In this document: positions 24,728 to 32,164 of the stretch, one piece after another
How positions within the stretch are numbered: the stretch's first letter is position 1
Layout of the letters: every line of letters starts with the position of its first letter
Source: an uncultured Porphyromonas sp.
GTDB lineage: Bacteria > Bacteroidota > Bacteroidia > Bacteroidales > Porphyromonadaceae
Length of the DNA: 58,509 bases
Reading direction: 5' to 3'
Assembly (NCBI GenBank): GCA_905372565.1
Contig: CAJPPK010000009.1
Coordinates: 1 to 58,509 of the forward strand
Made by a program: the position numbers and the translations under genes
Notes under the pieces: generated by a model
The model's input: only the letters and a program-made list of their open reading frames with translations
Told to the model about the DNA's origin: nothing
Database searches by the model: none

Positions 24728-24850
24728 TACTAACGAAGCTAAACTTCATTACTAACCATCCCTTCGGTTTATTACTAACGACGCTCATCTTTGATCCTAA
24801 TGAAGCTTGACGATCAGTCCTAATCAATGGACAGCGTCATTAGGATCCAC
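24728..24850. repeat. Array D: six units at alternating 22/23-bp steps, TACTAAC type
   Basis: Heads TACTAAC (24728), TACTAAC (24750), TACTAAC (24773), TCCTAAT (24795), TCCTAAT (24818), and the inverse TTAGGAT (24840). Steps are 22, 23, 22, 23 and 22 bp, a mean of 22.4. Between heads the sequence is variable but often carries GAAGC or GACGC. The last unit is inverted. It lies about 100 bp before the nhaC promoter and over 300 bp from pyrH. Confidence 0.85.
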
Positions 24851-24947
24851 CGTCCGAGACAAAAAGGTAGGACATTTTGCTCCCAAAGGAATACCTCTCC
24901 CCCACCGTAGGTAAAGGGTTCTGACGGAGCACAAGGGGAGATTTCCG

Positions 24948-24955
24948 TACCTTTG
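24948..24955 (+). promoter_or_regulatory. Bacteroidota-type -7 box for the nhaC operon
   Basis: TACCTTTG matches TAnnTTTG. The predicted transcript start near 24962 gives a leader of about 67 bases to the ATG at 25029. Confidence 0.6.
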
Positions 24956-25028
24956 CTATGAAAGGAGAGGGAGCCTCAGCGCTCTATCTAACGACCCAAT
25001 CCATCCAACTCATCGAAGTAAATATAGA

Positions 25029-26333
25029 ATGCAGCAGAACCCTACTTATTCTCCCCGCGTATGGGGCTGGTTCGGTCTCAGTCCACTACTGGTATTCCTA
25101 CTCACCTACTTGGTGAGCTCCATCGTCTCGGGAGACTTCTACAAGATGCCTATCACCGTAGCCTTTGCTGTAGCTTCTGCCTTTGCCATTGCGATCACGA
25201 GAGGACTGACGCTGGAGGAGCGTATCCGCCAATTCTCCCGTGGGGCTGCAGACTCGAATATCCTGCTGATGATCTGGATCTTCATCTTGGCTGGGGCATT
25301 TGCCACCGGAGCAAAGAGCATGGGAGCGATCGACGCTACGGTCGACGTCATCCTAAGTCTCCTCCCCTCCTCCTTCCTCCTACCTGGTCTCTTCATCGCC
25401 TCATGCTTCATATCGCTCTCCATCGGCACTAGCGTAGGGACAGTCGTAGCCCTTGTACCGATCGCCTTAGGTATCGGAGAGAGCCTCGCCTTACCAGCGC
25501 CCTATGTCGTGGCGATCATCACCGGAGGAGCCTTCTTTGGAGACAACCTCTCGTTCATCTCCGATACGACTATCGCTGCTACGCGTACGCAGGGCTGTAG
25601 CATGCGAGATAAATTCAAGGTAAATATCTTGATCGTCCTGCCAGCCGCACTCATTGCTCTAGGGATTTACCTCTGGGATGGACTAGGTCTTCCACACGAA
25701 GCAAGCCATGAAACGGGTTCATTCATCCTGATGCTTCCGTACCTGCTCGTGATCATCTGTGCTTTAGCTGGGGTGAATGTACTTTTGACCCTACTCGTAG
25801 GCATTCTCTCGTGCGGCATCGTCGGGATAAGCACAGGGAAACTCCCGATCTGGGAATGGATCGGCTCCCTAGGCAATGGGATCACCGGAATGGGCGAGCT
25901 GATCATCGTGACCCTGCTAGCCGGTGGGATGCTCGAGCTTATCCGCTTCAATGGCGGGATCAACTACCTCCTCCGCCATCTCTCCCGAGGGATCCGTGGC
26001 AAGCGTGGAGCCGAACTAACGATCGCAGCACTCGTCTCCATCGCTAACCTCTGTACGGCTAACAACACGATAGCGATCCTCACCACGGGTAAGGTCTCTC
26101 GAGAGATTACCCAGAAGTATGGGCTTGATCCACGCAAAACGGCCTCGATCCTCGATACCTTCTCCTGCTTCGTCCAGGGGCTGATCCCGTATGGAGCTCA
26201 GCTACTCCTAGCCTCGAAGCTTGCTGGCATATCGCCGATCGACATCATCCCGAACCTCTACTACCCCTTCATCATGGGGGGCTGTGCCCTGCTAGCGATC
26301 CTCCTGCGTTATCCACGCCATTACTCGCATTAG
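25029..26333 (+). CDS. nhaC: NhaC family Na+/H+ antiporter
   Basis: Inner-membrane secondary transporter (434 residues) with about eleven hydrophobic segments. Family features include the loop FISLSIGTSVGTVVALVPIA (about 136-155), the GDNLSFISDTTIAATRTQGC segment (about 176-195) and ANNTIAILTTGKVSREI (about 345-361). It belongs to the NhaC group of the ion transporter superfamily; substrate may be Na+/H+ or an exchanged organic acid. It is the first gene of a tight four-gene plus-strand run (25029-29890), with a 3-base gap to the GNAT gene. Confidence 0.88.
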   Translation: MQQNPTYSPRVWGWFGLSPLLVFLLTYLVSSIVSGDFYKMPITVAFAVASAFAIAITRGLTLEERIRQFSRGAADSNILLMIWIFILAGAFATGAKSMGAIDATVDVILSLLPSSFLLPGLFIASCFISLSIGTSVGTVVALVPIALGIGESLALPAPYVVAIITGGAFFGDNLSFISDTTIAATRTQGCSMRDKFKVNILIVLPAALIALGIYLWDGLGLPHEASHETGSFILMLPYLLVIICALAGVNVLLTLLVGILSCGIVGISTGKLPIWEWIGSLGNGITGMGELIIVTLLAGGMLELIRFNGGINYLLRHLSRGIRGKRGAELTIAALVSIANLCTANNTIAILTTGKVSREITQKYGLDPRKTASILDTFSCFVQGLIPYGAQLLLASKLAGISPIDIIPNLYYPFIMGGCALLAILLRYPRHYSH

Positions 26334-26336
26334 ACC

Positions 26337-26873
26337 ATGTCATTCATCGAGATACAGCCCATCGTTTGGGGGCAAGAGCCTCCAGCACACCTTCGTCAGA
26401 TCTACGAAGAAGCCTTCCCTCCCGAGGAGCGACGCCCCTGGTCACAGCTCTTCGATCGACAGCACTGCGAGCATGTAGCCCAGCTAATCATCTACGCTGA
26501 GCGTGTGGCTGGCTTCCTCGTCAGCTGGGAACTGCCCTCATCACACTATTTCGAGTACCTCGTCATTGACCCAGCCTTACGGGGGCAAGGCCTGGGGACA
26601 AAGGTGCTTCAGCGGATCAGCCAGCTCTACGATGATGAATACCCCATCGTCCTCGAAGCAGAGCCCGCAGGCTATTCGCCCATGGCAGAGCGAAGACTTG
26701 CCTTCTACGAGCGCTTTGGACTAAAGGTACAACCCTTCCCCTATCGTCAGCCTCCCTATGGAGAGGATCTCCCTTGGGTCGACCTGCACCTACTAGCTAA
26801 CCGACCTCTAGCAGAGCGAGACTTCCTCACCATCCAAAGAGAGATACACCGCCAAGTCTATCGTATCGACTAA
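26337..26873 (+). CDS. GNAT family N-acetyltransferase
   Basis: Acetyl-CoA-dependent acyltransferase (178 residues). The GNAT core is visible: HYFEYLVIDPALRGQGLGTK (about 76-95), including the R/Q-x-x-G-x-G/A acetyl-CoA loop, and later AERRLAFYERFGLKV (about 121-135), the usual helix before strand 6. The substrate cannot be inferred. It starts 3 bases after nhaC and ends 15 before the alcohol dehydrogenase gene, so it is co-transcribed with both. Confidence 0.88.
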   Translation: MSFIEIQPIVWGQEPPAHLRQIYEEAFPPEERRPWSQLFDRQHCEHVAQLIIYAERVAGFLVSWELPSSHYFEYLVIDPALRGQGLGTKVLQRISQLYDDEYPIVLEAEPAGYSPMAERRLAFYERFGLKVQPFPYRQPPYGEDLPWVDLHLLANRPLAERDFLTIQREIHRQVYRID

Positions 26874-26888
26874 ATAATCCTAACGACT

Positions 26889-28037
26889 ATGCATAACTTC
26901 ACCTTCCATAATCCGACTAAGCTCGTCTTCGGGCAAGGTAGCATCAACCAACTAACTCAACTCCTCCCCCAAGATGCTAAGCTCCTCCTTACCTTCGGAG
27001 GAGGGAGCGTCAAGCGAAATGGAGTCTACGAAGCCGTCATGGCACAGCTAGAGGGCTTCCAGACCGTCGAGTTCTGGGGTATCGAGCCCAACCCCAAAGT
27101 AGAAACCCTACGAAAAGCCATTGAGCTAGGTAAGCGTGAGGGTGTCACCTTCGTCCTAGCCGTAGGCGGTGGAAGTGTGCTCGATGCCAGCAAGCTCATC
27201 GTCAATGCCATCCCCTCCGATAGAGATGCTTGGGATCTGGTACTCCGAGGAGCAGACAAGACCGTACAGACACTGCCTCTCGGCACCGTGCTAACGATCC
27301 CTGCTACGGGATCAGAGATGAACCGAGGCGCTGTGATCTCCTCCGAAGCTACCCATGAGAAGTTTGGCTTCTACAATGAATATCCCCGCTTCTCGATCCT
27401 CGATCCGACCTATACGTACTCACTCCCTGACTACCAGCTCGCATGCGGTATCGCAGACAGCTTTGTACATGTCGTCGAGCAGTATCTTACCCGTGCCGGA
27501 GAGAGTCCCTTGATGGATCGCTGGGCAGAGGGACTTCTCCTCACACTGATCGAGACGGCAGATAAGATCCGCACCTTGCCTGCGGACTATGATGCCCGGG
27601 CTACTTTCATGCTCTCAGCTACCATGGCGCTCAATGGATTTATATCTATGGGCGTCACGCAGGACTGGGCGACACACCGTATCGGACATGAGATCACAGC
27701 ACTGACTGGATTAACTCATGGTCACACCTTAGTCATCGTCCTGCCTGCACTCCTTCGTGAGCAGGCGGATAAGGGTAAGCATGCGAAGCTCCTGCAGTAT
27801 GCCTCACGTGTCTGGGGCATTGAGGAGGGTAGTGAAGAAGAGCGGATCTCCCGAGCGATCGATAAGACGGAGGACTTCTTCCGCTCTCTGGGGCTAGAGA
27901 CACGCCTTGCTGAGCGCGGTCTAGGAGATGAACTACGAGAAGAAATAGTCAATCGCTTCCGTGAGCGTGGCACACTCCTCGGAGAAGACCAAGACATCGA
28001 TCACGAAGTGATAGCACGTATCTTAGCTCGCTGCTAG
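26889..28037 (+). CDS. Iron-containing alcohol dehydrogenase (YqhD/BdhA-like)
   Basis: NAD(P)H-dependent dehydrogenase (382 residues) that reduces aldehydes to alcohols or the reverse. The nucleotide-binding region has FGGGSVKRNG (about 36-45) and AVGGGSVLDASK (about 96-107). Metal ligands lie in CGIADSFVHVVEQY (about 188-201; Asp and His), TGLTHGHTLVIVLPALL (His) and further toward the C-terminus. FHNPTKLVFGQGSI at 5-18 is the typical start. The substrate in vivo is unknown; neighbours are an antiporter and a corrin enzyme, which gives no strong hint. Confidence 0.9.
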   Translation: MHNFTFHNPTKLVFGQGSINQLTQLLPQDAKLLLTFGGGSVKRNGVYEAVMAQLEGFQTVEFWGIEPNPKVETLRKAIELGKREGVTFVLAVGGGSVLDASKLIVNAIPSDRDAWDLVLRGADKTVQTLPLGTVLTIPATGSEMNRGAVISSEATHEKFGFYNEYPRFSILDPTYTYSLPDYQLACGIADSFVHVVEQYLTRAGESPLMDRWAEGLLLTLIETADKIRTLPADYDARATFMLSATMALNGFISMGVTQDWATHRIGHEITALTGLTHGHTLVIVLPALLREQADKGKHAKLLQYASRVWGIEEGSEEERISRAIDKTEDFFRSLGLETRLAERGLGDELREEIVNRFRERGTLLGEDQDIDHEVIARILARC

Positions 28038-28069
28038 TCTATCCACGATAATAGGGCACCCGCATCTCT

Positions 28070-29890
28070 ATGACCTTTGCTATTCTCGCTGTCTCTCCCC
28101 AAGGCATTCAGACAGCTCAGACCATTCGTTCGACCTATCCCGATGCTCGCCTCTTCTCGACACACCCCGGAGAGGGTGTTGAGAAGATCGAGCATATCCA
28201 GACTTTCATAGCCGAGCAATTCTCCTCCTTCGACGGGTGGATCTTCATAGGGGCTATGGGGATCTGTGTACGAAGCATTGCACCACTGATCGGGCACAAG
28301 TACACTGATCCGGCTGTCCTCAACATCGACAGCACAGGGCGATTCGTCGTCTCTGTCCTCTCAGGGCATGTCGGTGGAGCCAATGAGCTGACTCGAGATC
28401 TAGCGACTCTCCTTGGAGCCGAGGCCGTAATCAGTACCCAGACGGATAATACAGGCCTATGGGCACTAGACCTCTTCCCTCGACGCTACGGCTGGTCTAC
28501 TCAGACGAATGCACCTAACCTCAACCTTCCTATCGCTCGCTACACAAATAGGGAGCGTACGGCTCTCCTCCTTGAGGTCAAGGACAAGGGGACCTTCGAG
28601 CTGGAGCGCACCAAGGCAGATCATGTTGATCTCTTCTACTCTCGGGAAGAATTGACGGCTCGCTTGGCTGACTATGCCCTCGTGCTGGTCGTCTCCCCAC
28701 AGCGATTCGATACAGGAGACACTCCCTGCATCCAATTTATTCCCAAGGTACTTGCCTTGGGACTTGGCTGTCGCTACCAGTGTGATCCTACCGATATCGT
28801 CGATCATATCTTGGGAGAAGTAAGTCGACTAGGCTTCTACCCTGAAGCCATCGGTAAGCTCACCACGATCAACCTCAAGAAAGACGAGCCTCTACTCAAA
28901 GAGCTAGCAGAGTGCCTCCAAGTCTCCCCACTCATCTATACTGCCGAAGAGCTAAAGGACGTGGAAGTCCTCAGCCCCTCACAAAAGGTCTTTGAGGTCA
29001 CTGGTGTGTGGGGCGTAGCAGAGAGCACCTCCCGCTATGCGGCTAGTCTTGGCTCTATCGTTCTGCCCAAGCAGAAGGGGATGGTGTATCCAGGCAATGA
29101 CTTCACCTTTGCACTAGCGATCGAGCGTGGAGCAGAGCGCCGAGGGCACATCGAGATCATCGGTGCGGGTCCTGGGGATCCCGATCTCATCTCGATCCGT
29201 GGACGTGCTTTCCTCGAAGTGGCAGACCTCATCCTCTATGCGGGAAGTCTCGTTCCCAAGGCGCTGACCCTCTGTGCTAAGTCCGGAGCCACCGTACGTA
29301 GCTCGGCAGACATGAATCTCGAAGAGCAGTTCGAGCTCATGAAGGAATTCTATGACAAGGGACTCTTAGTAGCCCGTCTTCATACCGGTGATCCCTGCAT
29401 CTATGGAGCGATCCAAGAGCAGATGGCCTTCTTCGATGAATATGGCATGAGCTACCACATTACACCAGGGATCTCCTCCTTCCAAGCTGCGGCAGCTGAA
29501 CTTCGCTCCCAGTTCACCATCCCCGAGAAGACTCAGACCATCATCCTCACACGTGGCGAAGGACGCACAGCCATGCCGGAGAAGGAGAAGCTCCACCTCC
29601 TAGCTCGCTCCCAGAGCACGATGTGTATCTTCCTCAGCGCAGGTATCGTCGATGATGTGCAGAAGCAACTTCTGGAGCATTATCCCCCCGAGACTCCTGT
29701 GGCAGCCTGCTATCATCTCACCTGGCCTGACCAACGGATCTATCGAGGAGAGCTGAAGGATCTCGCCAAGATCGTCAAGGAGCATAACCTCACCCTCACC
29801 ACGATGATCGTCGTCGGAGAAGCTATCGACAATCGCAAGGGGCTCTCCCGTCTCTATGCTGATGAGTTCAAGCATCTCTTCCGGCACTAG
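28070..29890 (+). CDS. CbiG-CbiF fusion: cobalt-precorrin-5A hydrolase plus precorrin-4 C11-methyltransferase
   Basis: Bifunctional corrin enzyme (606 residues). The first half is CbiG: an N-domain with WIFIGAMGICVRSIAPLIGHK (positions about 56-76) and SGHVGGANELTRDLA (about 97-111), then the C-domain starting ALGLGCRYQC (about 231-240) with KLTTINLKKDEP. The second half from about residue 365 is a tetrapyrrole methylase like CbiF/CobM: GAGPGDPDLISIRG, YAGSLVPKAL, LHTGDPCIYGA and TPGISSFQAAAAEL. Together they open the ring-A lactone and methylate C11. It follows the alcohol dehydrogenase gene by 32 bases. No cobalamin riboswitch was seen upstream. Confidence 0.9.
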   Translation: MTFAILAVSPQGIQTAQTIRSTYPDARLFSTHPGEGVEKIEHIQTFIAEQFSSFDGWIFIGAMGICVRSIAPLIGHKYTDPAVLNIDSTGRFVVSVLSGHVGGANELTRDLATLLGAEAVISTQTDNTGLWALDLFPRRYGWSTQTNAPNLNLPIARYTNRERTALLLEVKDKGTFELERTKADHVDLFYSREELTARLADYALVLVVSPQRFDTGDTPCIQFIPKVLALGLGCRYQCDPTDIVDHILGEVSRLGFYPEAIGKLTTINLKKDEPLLKELAECLQVSPLIYTAEELKDVEVLSPSQKVFEVTGVWGVAESTSRYAASLGSIVLPKQKGMVYPGNDFTFALAIERGAERRGHIEIIGAGPGDPDLISIRGRAFLEVADLILYAGSLVPKALTLCAKSGATVRSSADMNLEEQFELMKEFYDKGLLVARLHTGDPCIYGAIQEQMAFFDEYGMSYHITPGISSFQAAAAELRSQFTIPEKTQTIILTRGEGRTAMPEKEKLHLLARSQSTMCIFLSAGIVDDVQKQLLEHYPPETPVAACYHLTWPDQRIYRGELKDLAKIVKEHNLTLTTMIVVGEAIDNRKGLSRLYADEFKHLFRH

Positions 29891-30112
29891 TACACTCGCT
29901 ATGGTAGGAGAGTTAGTAAGCCTTCGCTAACTAAAACCAAGGCTTTCGTCAAGCTAATTAAACCTATACCTTCACTTCCCCCTCTAAGGGGTATAAGCAG
30001 GAGGCTTTGAGCCCAATATACCTCGAAGCCACCTCTCTCCGTTTAATAGCTGGTACCTGCACCACTAGACAGGTACAGCTAGCGATTACAAACACGACAC
30101 TACGTAAGATCT

Positions 30113-31636
30113 ATGAGCAACGTTCTGAAGAAATCCCTCGCTGTCCTCGGCCTCGTCGGGGTTAGCGTCGTAGCCTCCGCCACCACGGTACACTTGATGA
30201 CCCGACAGGCCAGCTCCTCTTCCCTCTCTTGGGAGGGCGAGCAGTCTCCTGCCCTCTCCGCCAATGAATATGGGTTCCAAAACACGGCACTCTCCATGGG
30301 CTCTCGCTCTGTGGGTAATGCCCCCGACCTCACTCCTGCTGCCGAATCTTCGGTAAAGGCTGTAGTACATATCAAGGTCAAGAAGACCCAGCAGGTACGC
30401 GAGCAGCAGATGATCGACCCATTTGAATTCTTCTTCGGTGGAGACCCTAGAGGTAGTCGTCAGCACAGTGAGCCTGTCGTTGGCTATGGCTCAGGCGTAA
30501 TTATCAGCAATGATGGCTACATCATGACGAATAACCACGTCATCGACGGAGGAGATGAGCTCTCTGTGACACTGCATGACAACCGTACCTTCAAGGCCAA
30601 GATCGTCGGTGCTGACCCGTCTAGTGACATCGCCCTGATCAAGGTCGAAGGCAAGGATCTCCCGACCATTCCCTTCGGCAACTCGGACAACCTCCGTCTC
30701 GGTGAATGGGTACTGGCTGTAGGTAATCCCTTCAACCTCAATAGTACTGTCACCGCTGGTATCGTCAGTGCTAAGTCACGCTCGACGGCCTCGACAGGTA
30801 ATCAGCTGGAAGTAAGTGCTTTCATCCAAACTGACGCTGCTGTCAATCCAGGCAACAGCGGAGGAGCCCTCGTCAATGCCGCAGGCGAATTGATCGGGAT
30901 CAACACCATGATCTACTCGCAGACAGGCAACTATGCTGGATACTCCTTCGCCGTGCCAATCAATATCGCGGCTAAGGTCGTCTCCGACATCAAGAAGTTT
31001 GGTTCTGTCCAGCGTGGACTCCTTGGAGTAGCTGGTCAAGACGTCTCTGCCGAACTCGTCCAAAAGGAAGGACTCAAGGTCAATGAGGGCTTCTACGTGG
31101 CTGACTTCGCTGAGATCAGTGCAGCTCTAGCAGCAGGCATTGAGAAGGGGGATGTCATCGTAGCTATCGAGGGAAGCCGCATCACTTCCTTTGGACAGCT
31201 TCAGGAGCAGATCTCTCGCTTCCGCCCAGGTGACACCATCGCTGTGACCGTCAATCGTAAGGGGACGGAGAAGACCTTCAAGGTCACCCTACGCAATAAG
31301 GAAGGTGGATCGAAGATCCTCAAGTCTAGCACACAGAATGGGGATGCACGCCTCGGAGCCACCCTCAAGGAACTCGGAGCTAACGAGCGACGTGCCTATG
31401 GTCTCTCCTATGGCTTGATCGTCGAGAACCTACGTGCTGGAGCGCTGAAGAATGCAGGCGTTCAGGAGGGATTCATCCTGCTGACAGCCAACAATGCTCC
31501 TCTGCGCAGTATCGCTGACCTCAACAAGGTCATTCAGGCCGTCTCCCAGCTATCCGGTCGGGGGCGTTCGGCTCTGATCCTACGAGGCTTCTATCCTCAG
31601 TCAGGGGATGTCGTCACCTACTCGGTGTCACTCTAA
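30113..31636 (+). CDS. degP: Do/DegQ family periplasmic serine protease
   Basis: Periplasmic protease-chaperone (507 residues) for misfolded envelope proteins. An N-terminal signal or anchor (about 7-29) is followed by a trypsin-like domain with His142 (TNNHVID), Asp172 (SSDIALIKV) and Ser249 (NPGNSGGAL), then two PDZ domains (about 310-400 and 410-505). The insertion before the His, FEFFFGGDPRG, is the HtrA LA loop. It is a single gene with a 222-bp upstream gap that contains a GTACCTG/CAGGTAC inverted repeat (30053-30076) 37 bases before the ATG, possibly an operator. A terminator is at 31686-31723. Confidence 0.95.
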   Translation: MSNVLKKSLAVLGLVGVSVVASATTVHLMTRQASSSSLSWEGEQSPALSANEYGFQNTALSMGSRSVGNAPDLTPAAESSVKAVVHIKVKKTQQVREQQMIDPFEFFFGGDPRGSRQHSEPVVGYGSGVIISNDGYIMTNNHVIDGGDELSVTLHDNRTFKAKIVGADPSSDIALIKVEGKDLPTIPFGNSDNLRLGEWVLAVGNPFNLNSTVTAGIVSAKSRSTASTGNQLEVSAFIQTDAAVNPGNSGGALVNAAGELIGINTMIYSQTGNYAGYSFAVPINIAAKVVSDIKKFGSVQRGLLGVAGQDVSAELVQKEGLKVNEGFYVADFAEISAALAAGIEKGDVIVAIEGSRITSFGQLQEQISRFRPGDTIAVTVNRKGTEKTFKVTLRNKEGGSKILKSSTQNGDARLGATLKELGANERRAYGLSYGLIVENLRAGALKNAGVQEGFILLTANNAPLRSIADLNKVIQAVSQLSGRGRSALILRGFYPQSGDVVTYSVSL

Positions 31637-31685
31637 GCCCTGACACACTCCTCGCTTAGCTAGGCTCTAGCCTAGCCTCCCCTAG

Positions 31686-31723
31686 CGGGTAGTCCTTCTC
31701 CATCAAGAGGGGCTACCCGCTTT
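31686..31723 (+). terminator. degP terminator
   Basis: AGCGGGTAG pairs with CTACCCGCT, with further CC/GG pairing, followed by TTTTCTT. It lies 50 bases after the degP stop. Confidence 0.88.
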
Positions 31724-31885
31724 TCTTATCCCATACTCCAGCCTTAGCTTCCCCTCGCCACGAAGTACAGATTGGTGATTTTCGATCAAGTCTTCACGCA
31801 AGCATTGCATTAGCTTAGCTGACTAACAAGCACTTGATCCCATTCCCTAGAAGCAGAAAACGGCCAACCTAACTCACTGATAATC

Positions 31886-32000
31886 AATACCCATTTTCAC
31901 ACCTTGGAGTTACTACTGTAGACACCTCAGGGTTTATACTGTTGCCCCTCTTGGGTTACTACTGTAAACCCAGAGGTGTCTACAGTAGTAACCCAAGAGG
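31886..32000. repeat. Array E: 23-bp units with internal inverted repeats, GTTACTACTGTA type
   Basis: Clear units start at 31909, 31932, 31955 and 31978, exactly 23 bp apart; a degenerate one begins at 31886. Heads are GTTACTACTGTA, GTTTATACTGTT, GTTACTACTGTA and the inverted GTCTACAGTAGTAAC. Two perfect inverted repeats arise: 31909-31928 with 31973-31992 (20 bp), and 31945-31966 with 31981-32002 (22 bp, extending to about 25 with one mismatch). As RNA or as single-stranded DNA it could fold into a long hairpin. Confidence 0.88.
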
Positions 32001-32114
32001 GGTAACGAAAGAAGCCTGTCATGCGCTCGCCTTCAGGTTAGCAACAGCTACGCTTCTTCACATATTTTGGTGATCTTGAGAGAAAGCTGAGCATAAGCTC
32101 TTGCACCAAAGAAA

Positions 32115-32146
32115 AGCGGAGCTGAAGTCGTCACTTCAGCTCCGCT
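32115..32146 (-). terminator. Terminator of the M3 peptidase gene
   Basis: Perfect 14-bp stem AGCGGAGCTGAAGT / ACTTCAGCTCCGCT with a 4-base loop. On the minus strand it is followed by TTTTCTTT. It lies 19 bases after the stop codon. Confidence 0.92.
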
Positions 32147-32164
32147 GCATACTAGCTAGGAGAA

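Larger units (their letters stand above)
24417..25028. other. 612-bp divergent gap between pyrH and nhaC
   Basis: Contains the presumed pyrH promoter next to 24416, a stretch (24480-24720) in which I see nothing, the repeat array D (24728-24850) and the nhaC promoter (24948-24955). No tRNA or small gene was recognised. Confidence 0.6.
31637..32164. other. 528-bp convergent gap between degP and the M3 peptidase gene
   Basis: Both flanking genes end here. It holds the degP terminator (31686-31723), an unexplained stretch (31730-31885), repeat array E (31886-32000) and the peptidase terminator (32115-32146). No gene is seen. As no promoter is needed in a convergent gap, the array cannot be a simple operator for either neighbour. 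Confidence 0.6.

Noticed and set aside
28037..28070. Cobalamin riboswitch before the CbiG-CbiF gene
   Set aside because: Only 32 bases separate it from the preceding gene, and no B12-box-like sequence was recognised there or before cobI.
29891..30112. A further 22-23 bp array between the CbiG-CbiF gene and degP
   Set aside because: Repeated pieces such as AAGCC/AAGGC and TATACC exist, but their spacings (22, 26, 27, 25) do not hold a common period.
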